From a virus, in IMG/VR virus record IMGVR_UViG_3300010354_000321, positions 1 to 32,916 of that record: a DNA stretch of 32,916 bases. The stretch is one strand, 5' to 3'. Positions 20,257-28,600 of this stretch are shown in pieces; within the stretch, counting starts at the first letter, position 1; every line of letters begins with the position of its first letter. A program made the position numbers and the translations under genes. The notes beneath the pieces are model-generated. The model was given only the letters and a program-made list of their open reading frames with translations. It was not told the DNA's origin and ran no database searches.

Positions 20257-20817
20257 ATGGCCGTAACCTTTACCGCTTCGGGCACTGCCTCTGCGGGTGG
20301 TGTGCAGCAGAGCTACTCGCTCGCTCAGACCGCTCTGCAAGAAGGTCAACTGTCTGACATTCGCTCCAACACCATCACCACTCGCGTCAACGAGACTGGT
20401 GCTGTCCTTGCCTTTGGTAACGGCGTTGTGTACAACAGCGGCGGTTCCGTTGGCGAGTCTGCCAAGACCATTGCTGCTAGCGGCGACGCCTTCCTGGGCG
20501 TGAACGTTCGCACTTATGTGGACGAAGCTGCTGCTGACACCAACAGCCGTTATGGCGTGAAAGATGACCAAGTGATGAACGTGGTCAACGAAGGCGCTGT
20601 GGCTGTGTATGTGCATGGTGCTGTCAACCCCAGCACTGCTGTGCGCGTGATCCACACTGCTACTGGCACCAAGTATGCCGGTCGCTTTAACAACGCTGCC
20701 ATTGCTGGCAAGACCGCTGTTCTGTCCAACGCTCGCTATCTGACCTCCACCACTGGTGACGGTCTGGCGATCCTGGAACTGAATGGTCCTTCCTTCACCC
20801 TCACTGGCGATTCTTGA
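20257..20817 (+). CDS. Head decoration / cement-like protein
   Basis: The 186-aa product is rich in Ala, Gly, Thr, Ser and Val and likely all-beta. It begins MAVTFTASGTASAGG and ends GLAILELNGPSFTLTGDS. This composition and its place between protease/scaffold and capsid match the structural cement or decoration proteins of DUF2184-capsid phages. A strong AAGGAGG lies 7-8 bp upstream and codon use is of the highly expressed type (abundant GCT, GGC, AAC), in line with many copies per virion. Confidence 0.75.
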   Translation: MAVTFTASGTASAGGVQQSYSLAQTALQEGQLSDIRSNTITTRVNETGAVLAFGNGVVYNSGGSVGESAKTIAASGDAFLGVNVRTYVDEAAADTNSRYGVKDDQVMNVVNEGAVAVYVHGAVNPSTAVRVIHTATGTKYAGRFNNAAIAGKTAVLSNARYLTSTTGDGLAILELNGPSFTLTGDS

Positions 20818-20833
20818 TAGGAGGCCCTTAACA

Positions 20834-21736
20834 ATGTCTGAATTCCGTATGGATGACGCGGGTCTGTTTCTTGAGCGTCAGCTTGAGTACATCCGCCCCC
20901 AAGTTTTTGAGATTCAGTACGCGGATATCAAATATCCGACCGTGCTGCCTGTGACCAGCGAGGCTGGCCCTGGTGCTCAAACCTTCACCTACCGCGTCAT
21001 GGACTCCACTGGTGAGTTCAAGCTGATTGCTGACGCTGCCGATGATCTGCCCCGCGCTGACATCAGCCAAGTGGAGAAGAGCATCAACATCCGCTCCTTC
21101 GGTGGTTCCTTCGGTTACACCGTCCAGGAACTGCGTGCCGCTCAAATGGCCAACATTGCTCTTGAGCAGCGTCGTGCCGCCGCCGTGCGTCGCGCCTACG
21201 AAGAGAAAGTTGAGAGCGTTGCCTTCTTTGGCGAAAGCTCTGTGGGCCTGGGTGGTTTCCTTAACAACTCCACCGTGGACGTGGTTGCTGCTGACAAGTG
21301 GTTCAGCAACTCCACCGCCACTGAAATGCTCGAGCTGCTGAACTATGGCGTGACCGCCATCATCAACGGCTCCAAGATGAAGGAGCAGCCCGACACCATT
21401 CTGATGGCTTGGGAAGATTACAACAAAGTCAGCACCACTCGCAATTCCGATTCTTCGGACGTGACCGTGCTGGAGTACTTCCTGCGCACCAACCCCTTCA
21501 TCCGCAACGTCGAGCCCATCAACCAGCTTGATGCCGACAACAGCGTGCTCAATACCAACCGCATGGTTGTGTACAAGCGCGATCCCGAGAAAGTGCAACT
21601 GCACATTCCTCAGCCTCTGGAGCTCTTCCCCGCTCAGCAACGTGGTCTGGAATTCATCGTTCCTGCTCACGCTCGTGTTGGTGGCGTTGCTCTGTACTAT
21701 CCCAAGAGCGTTATCTACGTCCAGGCTTCTGCCTGA
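20834..21736 (+). CDS. Major capsid protein (DUF2184 type)
   Basis: The 300-aa product forms the HK97-fold shell. N-terminal FRMDDAGLFLERQLEYIRPQ and YADIKYPTVLPVTSEAG, central QVEKSINIRSFGGSFGYTVQ and YEEKVESVAFFGESSVGLGG, and C-terminal GLEFIVPAHARVGGVALYYP are the blocks expected of this capsid family. AGGAGG at 20819-20824 gives a strong ribosome-binding site for ATG 20834. An earlier in-frame start (20783) would overlap the decoration gene and is unlikely. Codon use is again of the highly expressed type. Confidence 0.9.
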   Translation: MSEFRMDDAGLFLERQLEYIRPQVFEIQYADIKYPTVLPVTSEAGPGAQTFTYRVMDSTGEFKLIADAADDLPRADISQVEKSINIRSFGGSFGYTVQELRAAQMANIALEQRRAAAVRRAYEEKVESVAFFGESSVGLGGFLNNSTVDVVAADKWFSNSTATEMLELLNYGVTAIINGSKMKEQPDTILMAWEDYNKVSTTRNSDSSDVTVLEYFLRTNPFIRNVEPINQLDADNSVLNTNRMVVYKRDPEKVQLHIPQPLELFPAQQRGLEFIVPAHARVGGVALYYPKSVIYVQASA

Positions 21737-21790
21737 GGATAGTTAGTCAAGGGAAGGGCGTTAAGCTATTTGTCAATTGTTTCTATAACA

Positions 21791-22177
21791 ATGCTCATTG
21801 CTTACCGCCCTGAACTTGAAAACCCGCCGCGTGACGCTGGCTTTGGGATCATCACTAAATCTGGTTTGATTCAACTCACTCCAGGCTTGAATCAGGACAT
21901 TCCTGACGAGCGATGGTCTGAAGCTAGGGAAAACAACACGGTTCGCAAGCTAATGGCAATTGGAGCCATTGAGGAGATGAAGGAGCAAGTTACGGTTCAG
22001 GAACTTCCTGAAGGCGTAGAAAGCCTTGCTGAACTTCCTCTCACCCAAGCCATCCGAGCCATTGAACTTCTCCACGACATTGAACGTCTCGCTGAATGGC
22101 GCAAGATTGAAGGTCGCGTGAGGGTTCGCAATGCAATTAGCAAGCGACAAGAAGCCATCCGCATTGGAAAAGCCTAA
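21791..22177 (+). CDS. Hypothetical head-completion protein, 128 aa
   Basis: ATG 21791 is preferred; a TTG at 21770 would add seven residues. The N-terminal half has LENPPRDAGFGIITKSGL and LNQDIPDERW, and the C-terminal half is helical and charged. It lies between the capsid and DUF4054-like genes, where head-tail connector accessory genes are usual. No family is recognised with confidence. The stop is 2 bp before the next ATG. Confidence 0.65.
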   Translation: MLIAYRPELENPPRDAGFGIITKSGLIQLTPGLNQDIPDERWSEARENNTVRKLMAIGAIEEMKEQVTVQELPEGVESLAELPLTQAIRAIELLHDIERLAEWRKIEGRVRVRNAISKRQEAIRIGKA

Positions 22178-22179
22178 AC

Positions 22180-22491
22180 ATGGCAGTCACCTACGCCAGT
22201 TTTGTTGAGAGGTTTCCTGAGTTCACGCCTCATCCCTCTGGGATTGTGAACGGGGCAATTTCTGAAGCTACTGCCGACATTTCTTCTGACGTGTTTGGCA
22301 CCAATGCTGATCGTGCGGTGAAATTCCTGGCGGCGCATATTATCGCCATCCAGCTTGCACAAATGGGCGTTCAAATTGGCGCCACTGATGGCAAGGTTTA
22401 TGGCGAAGGTCTCGATGCCACTCAATATGGCCAAGAGTACCAGCGAATGCTCAATTCCCTCTCTGCCTCAACCATCGGATTTGTGGTATGA
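22180..22491 (+). CDS. Head-tail adaptor (DUF4054-like)
   Basis: The 103-aa product is mainly helical: YASFVERFPEFTP, then AVKFLAAHIIAIQLAQMG, then YGQEYQRMLNSLSA. The F-x-x-R-F-P-E-F opening is typical of the DUF4054/gp6-gp15 connector family that binds below the portal. Length and position after the capsid fit. The stop overlaps the next start as ATGA. Confidence 0.75.
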   Translation: MAVTYASFVERFPEFTPHPSGIVNGAISEATADISSDVFGTNADRAVKFLAAHIIAIQLAQMGVQIGATDGKVYGEGLDATQYGQEYQRMLNSLSASTIGFVV

Positions 22492-22877
22492 CCAACGGCG
22501 TAGTGCCATTAGCTAATGCCACACTTGTGTGGTCCGTAGCTTCTGGCTACGTCAAGGATTCAATCACTGGCAATTATGTTGCCACCGCTTCTGGAAGAAC
22601 GTACTATGCGACGCTCCGTCAAAAGCGCAATCCACAATACGATTACTTGCTTGGGGCCGACAACACTGCTGTCTACATGGAGGGCCGTCTGACAAATCCT
22701 CTTACCTTGTCAGGCGTTACTCCCGGTAGTTCAGCAGAGGCAACAATCAATGGGAGAGAGGGACGGTTTGAGCTATTACCGAATGAAGAAATTGCTGAGC
22801 ATTATTGGCAGTTTCTCGGTACGCCAATCAGAGGAATTTTTAGACTGGTTGGTAAAGGAAGCGTCTTGAACGCTTAA
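22488..22877 (+). CDS. Probable head-closure/stopper protein, 129 aa
   Basis: The product looks all-beta: TLVWSVASGYVKDSITGNYV, then YYATLRQKRNPQYDYL and a C-terminal HYWQFLGTPIRGIFRLVGKG. Length, fold type and place directly after the DUF4054 adaptor suggest the stopper that closes the connector (SPP1 gp16-like). The assignment is by position. It is coupled to the previous gene by ATGA. Confidence 0.55.
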   Translation: MTNGVVPLANATLVWSVASGYVKDSITGNYVATASGRTYYATLRQKRNPQYDYLLGADNTAVYMEGRLTNPLTLSGVTPGSSAEATINGREGRFELLPNEEIAEHYWQFLGTPIRGIFRLVGKGSVLNA

Positions 22878-22908
22878 CCGTTCCCTCTTCTCTTTGCATT
22901 GACAGAAA

Positions 22909-23487
22909 ATGCTCTACCATCCCACAGAATTGGTTAAGAGCCAAGACGTTATCGTCCGTGTTGGCTCCATCACTGGTACTGGTCGTCCAGTGATCACTCA
23001 GAGCGGCGCCACCTTCACGGTGAGCGGCGCCCCCACTCTCTACACCCTCCAGGGCGCTACCACCGCTTCTGTTGCCTTCAATGATGGCAACCAAGAGTTC
23101 TACCTGCTTGGCGGCGGCGGCTTTGCTGACAGCGTGATCACCACGTCTGCTGCCACTGCATCGATCACCTCCTACTTCCAGAAGGACGTTGACGGCACCA
23201 CCTTCGTTCCCGATAGCTTCGATGAAGCTTTCCAGGTGATCGCAAAGAGCCGCTACGACAAGAACCATGAGGTGTATGTCGAGATCAACAAGCAGCTCGG
23301 CGCTTCTGGCACCACCTATTACTACGACCGTGTGGCCTTCACCGCTTGTGTGATGAACTACAACGAGAGCTATCCCGCAGACAACCTTGTTGAATGCACC
23401 TTTGATCTGACCAGCCGTGGTCGTATTGGCATTCACCAGAATGCTTCTGAGACCGGCTCGATCATCCCGACTGCTCCCAACTCCTGA
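22909..23487 (+). CDS. Major tail (tube) protein
   Basis: The 192-aa product is beta-rich with many Thr, Ser, Gly and Ala, for example TTSAATASITSYFQKDVDGT and RVAFTACVMNYNESYP. It ends TSRGRIGIHQNASETGS. Codon choice is of the highly expressed type, like the capsid gene, and a strong terminator follows directly. These traits and the position between connector and tail-completion genes fit the tail tube subunit. Confidence 0.7.
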   Translation: MLYHPTELVKSQDVIVRVGSITGTGRPVITQSGATFTVSGAPTLYTLQGATTASVAFNDGNQEFYLLGGGGFADSVITTSAATASITSYFQKDVDGTTFVPDSFDEAFQVIAKSRYDKNHEVYVEINKQLGASGTTYYYDRVAFTACVMNYNESYPADNLVECTFDLTSRGRIGIHQNASETGSIIPTAPNS

Positions 23488-23513
23488 TCGATTTAACTAT
23501 CGATTTCTTGCTA

Positions 23514-23535
23514 GCCTCCCTATGGGAGGCTTTTT
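23514..23535 (+). terminator. Rho-independent terminator after the tail tube gene
   Basis: GCCTCCC (23514-23520), TAT loop, GGGAGGC (23524-23530), TTTTT. It would lower expression of downstream tail genes relative to capsid and tube. It lies 11 bp before the next ATG. Confidence 0.85.
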
Positions 23536-23541
23536 CTTTCT

Positions 23542-23952
23542 ATGAATATCAGCCAACTGCGCGAGACTGTTGTTGAGCTTCTCACTGCATCGCCCGATTT
23601 AATTGGAAGCTATACGTTTCCCAATGGCACGCAAATTCCTGCTGTGTATGTGGTGGGCAGGCAATCTGTGCCTTCTGAATGGAAGGTGAAAGGCCTTGAA
23701 GTGACCATGAGAGAGTTCCCGGAGCTGCTGCCCACCCCAATGGTGGGCACGCTGCGTTCAAGACAGCTTTGGGAAGTGATTCTTGTGCAATACAACTCTG
23801 AAGAAGACAAGCTCTCGAGCGCGATGGAGCGCATGATTCGGCGTTTCCCCGATGCAACGGTGCGTTATTTCCCTGGGGATGACGTGGCATATCGTCGCTG
23901 TCGCTTCATTATTCCAGACACTGAAATCCTGCGTCGCTATCCTGGCCCCTGA
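23542..23952 (+). CDS. Probable tail-terminator/minor tail protein, 136 aa
   Basis: The product opens with MNISQLRETVVELLTASPDL and has a central VGTLRSRQLWEVILVQYNSE strand. This alpha-beta order (N-terminal helix, central strand pair) is like lambda gpU/HK97 gp10-type tail-terminator proteins. The ATG has TTCTTTC upstream and sits within the terminator T-run, so it is probably translated from read-through. Function is by position and general fold. Confidence 0.5.
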   Translation: MNISQLRETVVELLTASPDLIGSYTFPNGTQIPAVYVVGRQSVPSEWKVKGLEVTMREFPELLPTPMVGTLRSRQLWEVILVQYNSEEDKLSSAMERMIRRFPDATVRYFPGDDVAYRRCRFIIPDTEILRRYPGP

Positions 23953-23954
23953 TC

Positions 23955-24407
23955 ATGGCAACTGCTGGTGCCAAGCTTATTAACGGCCATTTGATCGAGA
24001 ATGCCTTGCTAAAGGCATTCGAGATTTGGGCGGAAGAGGATATTAATGATCAATACATGGCTGAGCAATTTCTGGATCCGGGGCGGTGGCCTTATGACGC
24101 GCCAATAGAAGGAACAGAAAGGAAAAACGGACAAGTGGTGTATTCGCCAAGAAACACTTACGACCTTGGCGAGCTTTACAGAAGCGGGCAAGACAGCTTC
24201 AGCGTTACCAATGGCACAGCATCATGGAACTTTGATGCAACCAACGACCAGGGAGGAGCCTATGCCTGGTATGTTCATGAAGGCATTGGCACCAATACTA
24301 CTCCTCGCCCATGGACGGACGATTTGACAATCCCGTCTAAATTTGATGGAGGCTCTGAAAAGCGCCAATTAATAGCCAAGATTGACGCGGCATTCTCAGT
24401 GCTCTAA
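23955..24407 (+). CDS. Probable neck/tail-completion protein, 150 aa
   Basis: The N-terminus is helical (KLINGHLIENALLKAFEIWA), followed by YDLGELYRSGQDSFSVTNG and YAWYVHEGIGTN. The segment order (helix, YDxGxLY-S turn, Y-A-x-x-V-H-x-G) matches the HK97 gp10-like tail-completion family. The stop overlaps the next ATG as TAATG. The family call is tentative. Confidence 0.55.
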   Translation: MATAGAKLINGHLIENALLKAFEIWAEEDINDQYMAEQFLDPGRWPYDAPIEGTERKNGQVVYSPRNTYDLGELYRSGQDSFSVTNGTASWNFDATNDQGGAYAWYVHEGIGTNTTPRPWTDDLTIPSKFDGGSEKRQLIAKIDAAFSVL

Positions 24408-24646
24408 TGCGAATTGATTATTTATGGAGCGATAGCAGCACGCTTCATGCCATCAATTGCAATGTTGATGGTTCAGCCTTGGAAGTGGGCATTTTGTGCT
24501 GTATTGCTTTAAGAGAAGCCACCATTAGAATTGCGAACGAACATCACGCCTTCATCGTTGAAGTGCCTAAGGAATTTATTTCCAGCACTGAAAGAGTGAA
24601 AGCCTTTAATGTCACGCTAAACGTCATCAGCCATGAGCAAGTATAG
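24407..24646 (+). CDS. Small hypothetical tail protein, 79 aa
   Basis: Starts within the upstream stop (TAATG) and overlaps the tail-chaperone gene by 14 bp. The product has strands and a short helix (LWSDSSTLHAINCNVDGSAL, then LREATIRIANEHHAFIVEVP). No family is recognised. Tight coupling on both sides makes it a secure gene. Confidence 0.65.
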   Translation: MRIDYLWSDSSTLHAINCNVDGSALEVGILCCIALREATIRIANEHHAFIVEVPKEFISSTERVKAFNVTLNVISHEQV

Positions 24647-25172
24647 TTTTCTTCTCGCATCGAAAGAAGATCAATACTTTCAACTCACCCCTGCCATTCG
24701 CCTGAAGAAGCGTGGCGGCTGGCTGGTTGCAGAGGCGATTGAGCAAGAGGAGATTAGCAAGGCTCAAAGCCAGGCAACCATTCGTGCTGTGCAGCTTGCC
24801 AAGCGCATTGCCACCGCCAAGGGCATTGCTCTTGATGAAGCGCTCGCCCTTCTACAGGGCGGCGCTGAAGTGTCCGACCTTGAGCTGCTCAGTGACTACA
24901 CCGAAGAAACGCTGCAGATGATCTCCAGCGGAGGCTCCGCCGAAGCTGGCAATGCTCGCCTTGTGACCACTTTCATTCGCTGCCGAGGCGAAGGCCTCAT
25001 TGGAGAGGAATGGGCGCCATTGTCCGACTGGGAGCTCGCTGACACTGAGCAAATGACTCGCCCCATCATCCAAAAAGCAATGGAATTTATCATTGCTGAG
25101 CAAGGAGCGGAGGAAAAAGCAAAAGCAAAAAAAGCTCCGCTGAAACCAGTGGAAGCGTCGCCCAAAGATTAG
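24633..25172 (+). CDS. Tail-assembly chaperone, zero-frame product (G-like)
   Basis: The 179-aa product is helical in its middle (QATIRAVQLAKRIATAKGIA and LQMISSGGSAEAGNARLVTT), with a Lys/Ala-rich end (EEKAKAKKAPLKP). Position before the tape measure and the frameshift signal at its end identify it as the lambda gpG-like chaperone. It coats the tape measure while the tube assembles. A fraction of ribosomes should slip at 25127-25133 to make a longer GT-like product. Confidence 0.75.
   Translation: MSKYSFLLASKEDQYFQLTPAIRLKKRGGWLVAEAIEQEEISKAQSQATIRAVQLAKRIATAKGIALDEALALLQGGAEVSDLELLSDYTEETLQMISSGGSAEAGNARLVTTFIRCRGEGLIGEEWAPLSDWELADTEQMTRPIIQKAMEFIIAEQGAEEKAKAKKAPLKPVEASPKD
25127..25152 (+). 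other. Predicted -1 frameshift signal of the G/GT pair
   Basis: Slippery A AAA AAA at 25127-25133 in zero-frame phase (GCA AAA AAA GCT), followed after 3 nt by CCGCTG (25137-25142) pairing with CAGTGG (25147-25152, one G-U) over AAAC. The -1 frame is then open to 25597. Phase, place and stem match the tail-chaperone signals of lambda-like phages. Confidence 0.75.
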
Positions 25173-25597
25173 AAGACGAAGCCAGGGATCAATTAAAGAA
25201 TCTCACTGATTGGAACAAGGTTTATTTCAGGCTGAGCTCTTCATGCTTGCATGATCCACGGTGGCATGCAGAAAACTTTGCAATGCAGCCAGTGACGGAT
25301 GTTATTGCGGCATTGAAATACGTTGAGAAGTACGATATCACTCAATACAACATTCAAAGCATTACGACTGCCAAGCTTGCCATGGTTGTGCTTGGCGGGC
25401 TAGCTGGCAAGAAAGCAAAAGCAACCACTGAAGATTTCCTGCCGTTTGACACTCGCAAGCTGAAGAAAGACAACGGCCTCACTGAGGAAAGCCTGGCCAT
25501 CTTCCAGAAGCTTATGAAAGAAAGGCGTCTTGATGGACGCCTCCTTGCATTGATGGCAGATGACTTAAAAAACGCTGCAATGCGTGGTGGAGATTAG
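25133..25597 (+). CDS. Tail-assembly chaperone, -1 frame extension (T-like)
   Basis: After slippage the frame reads about 154 residues: SSAETSGSVAQRLEDEARD, then WNKVYFRLSSSCLHDPRWHA, then KYDITQYNIQSITTAKLAM and a basic end. There is no ATG or GTG in this frame before the conserved part; only a TTG at 25247 could start it alone. The longer GT form (about 321 aa) would bind the tape measure, as in lambda. Confidence 0.7.
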   Translation, partial: SSAETSGSVAQRLEDEARDQLKNLTDWNKVYFRLSSSCLHDPRWHAENFAMQPVTDVIAALKYVEKYDITQYNIQSITTAKLAMVVLGGLAGKKAKATTEDFLPFDTRKLKKDNGLTEESLAIFQKLMKERRLDGRLLALMADDLKNAAMRGGD

Positions 25598-25629
25598 ACT
25601 TAGAGAAAATATAGTCCCCATAATATCTA

Positions 25630-28600
25630 ATGGCTGGGAATGCTGCTGAGCTGAGGCTGCAGGTAACGCTGGATCGCCAGTTTTTCAGAGGTCAGCTTGC
25701 GTCCCTTGGTCAGATTGCTTCTGGCTACAGAATTCCCATTGCTGTCAGTATTGACAGGCGTTCTGTTCAAAGTGAGCTCAATAAATTAGGCGACAACATT
25801 AGAAGGAGAAACTATAGGCTCACTGTCGAAACCAATCTTTCTGCTGAAATTGCAAAAGCAGAAACTTTGGCAAATAAGCTTGCGGCGTTGGCGGGCAAGC
25901 TGAAAGTTTCTGGAGGTGGTGGCTTTGCCCAGTCAGCCCAAGGAGCTGCTGGGCTCATGGAATATATGCGCACCCAGGGACTGTCTGGGGGTGGCGGCTT
26001 TGTTGGCGCTGGACGATCCGCCCGTTTCCAAAAAGCTCTCGAAGATCTAACTGTTAAGCAGCTTCAAGGCCTGGCCAGGCAAGAAGGCATTACATTCTCT
26101 GGACTCAGAAAGTCTGCGTTGATTGACAAACTGCTTAAGGATGTCAGTCAAACAGCCATGGAGAACATCCTTGGCAATGTTGAAATGGCGCTGCGTCGTC
26201 CAGTGCGAGGAATATTCCCTAGCGGCAGAGCTGTTTCGCAAGGTCCGTTGTCCACTTTTGGCATGGGAGGACGCGCACAACAATTCCCTGTGTCTCCAAT
26301 GATGACTGGTGGAGTGGGCGCAGGAGGAGGGTCTTTTGTTCCCATGCAGGGCGGCGCAAGAGCTGCTAATCAAGCCAGTTCCGCATTAACTGGGCTCATT
26401 CAGCGAATGAGAGCACTGGGGGACTTTATTGCTGGGGAAGATCCGGCAACCCTCGCCAGAGACGCGCAACGATATGCGGTCATGCAAGGCGCGGCAGGAC
26501 GCAGCCAATATGCATTCCCTACTCACAGGATGATCTATCCTTCCTCGCCTTTAGGGAGGATCACTCCGCAAAGCAGCATGTTTGCCCAGATGGGCACTCC
26601 CATGGGACCTGTCCCCAATCTTCCTAGCCCTGGAGCAGGGGCTTTTGGCAGGGCTCTTGCGGGCGTAAGCATTCCAGGAGCCGCTCAAATTCGTGAACTT
26701 GGTAATGAGTTTGCACAAGCCACCAAGCAAGTGTTGCTCTATGGCACTGCATATAAAGCTCTGGCGTTTATGACAAGCCTGCCTGGCCAGGCTTTCAATG
26801 CAGCAAAAGGAATGGAGACATTCCGCAACCAATTAGATGCAGTTACTAAAACGAGCAATCAATTTGGCCCTTCATTGCGCTTTATTGAGCAGACCATTGG
26901 AGAACTAAATGTTCCAATTGATAGTGCCCGCAATGGCTTTGTAAGGCTATTTGCTTCGCTACAGCCAGCCAACTTTGATCCTTCCACTATTCAGGATTTG
27001 TTTAGTGGCATCACCAAGGCCTCTGCCACGTTTGGCTTAAGCGCTGATCAAGTGGATCGCGTTTTTTATGCCTTTGGGCAAATGGCCAGCAAAGGCCAGG
27101 TGATGAGCGAAGAACTCAAGGGCCAATTGGGCGACGTGCTGCCTGGCAGCTTGGCGCTATTTGCTGAAGCAGCTCAAATGAGCATGACAGACTTCACTGC
27201 AGCGCTGGAAGATGGTGTGTTCAAGGGCGATGCCATGAGGGTGTTGCTTGAGAATGTCGCTGTTTTGATGAATACAAAGTTTAGTGATGCAGCAACGAAA
27301 GCATCTCAGACTTTGCAAGGTCAGCTCAATGCAATGCAAAACTCGCTGCAGCTCATGTATGAGGCAATGCAGCCAATCGTTAATCGATTTGCGGCGGCAT
27401 TTGGGCCTGCCATTAATGCTCTTGTTAAAGATGCCACGGATGTCATCAAGGCCTTCAATCTTGGCATTTCGACCACTGGAGACTATTTCTCTCAAATGTC
27501 TCCTCGTGCGCAAGCGTTCTATTCTGCGCTAACCAATATTCTTCCCACATTGCGTGGTCTGGCCACCTCCTTGGGAAGTGCTGCCACAAATGCTGGTTAT
27601 TTCACCAGCACATTGCTCACTCTTCTCCAGCCTTTGCTGGGCGTTGGAAAAGCGGCGCTTGACTTTGCTTCCATTCCATTTGTCGCTCGCATGGGAGCCT
27701 ATGCGGCAGTCGTTGGCGTGTTGACGCAAGCATTTGTACTGTTGCGCAACACTGGCATTATTCAGGCCACTGTTGCCATGGTGAGATTTATTGCCACGAT
27801 GAGCGTGGCTCAAATCCGCGTTTACATCGCAGGTATTCAAACACTGGTGATGGTGTTTGCATCAATGGCAACGAGCGTGAACGTGGCTCGAGTGGCAGTG
27901 ACTGCTTTGAAGGTGTCTTTGGTGTCCCTTGGTGTGGGGGCAGTGATGCTTGCCCTGGATGCAGTGATTAGCAAGCTGTTCAGCATTGGCAATGCCGCTG
28001 ACAATGCAAAGATTCGGGCCGCTGCACTGACTGACGAGCTGCTGCGTGCTGCCGAGGCTGGTGATACTGCTACTGCTAGTGCGAGATTAGTTGAAGCTGA
28101 AACGCAAGTTCAGTCCATCACGCAAGCAGAAAATATTTTGCGAAGGATGCAAGGCGGCAATATGCGCCTCACAAGGGCTGAATATCAAAAATTACAACAG
28201 ACTGGACTGGCCGCTGGGATTAATTTTGGGGCTCCTCAGGCAACCACTCCAGGGCAAATTGCTGCCAATTTAGAAGCAGCACGACAAGGCAAGGTAGCTG
28301 CGTTGAATGTTGCTGGTCAAAGTCAAGAGGCGCTGCAAGATGCAGCACAAGTGGCGTTGAATCGCCAACGCCAGATGGATCAAGCAAGGCAAGCAGGCCT
28401 CAAGCCTCTGCCTGCTGGGGCTGGCGAAGAAGGGACAGCAGGCGGCAAGAAACTTGAAAAATACTACAGCGATAGGACCAAGCAGTTGCAAGATGATCTT
28501 GCGATACAGTTAAATCAGCTTGAAGTGCAGCGAAAGCAAGGTGCTCTTTCTGAAACGCAATACGCCATTCAAAGAGCCACTGCAGAATTTGCAACTGAGC

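Noticed and set aside
19606-20655. 349-codon minus-strand frame opposite protease/decoration genes
   Set aside because: It is a shadow of strongly biased codons on the plus strand; the His/Ser/Val-rich translation has no domain and crosses two secure genes.
20828-21670. 280-codon minus-strand frame opposite the capsid gene
   Set aside because: Same codon-bias artefact; the plus-strand capsid gene is unambiguous.
25247-25597. Independent gene starting at TTG 25247
   Set aside because: The coding frame extends upstream to the slippery site and the place matches the T part of a G/GT pair, so frameshifting explains it better.
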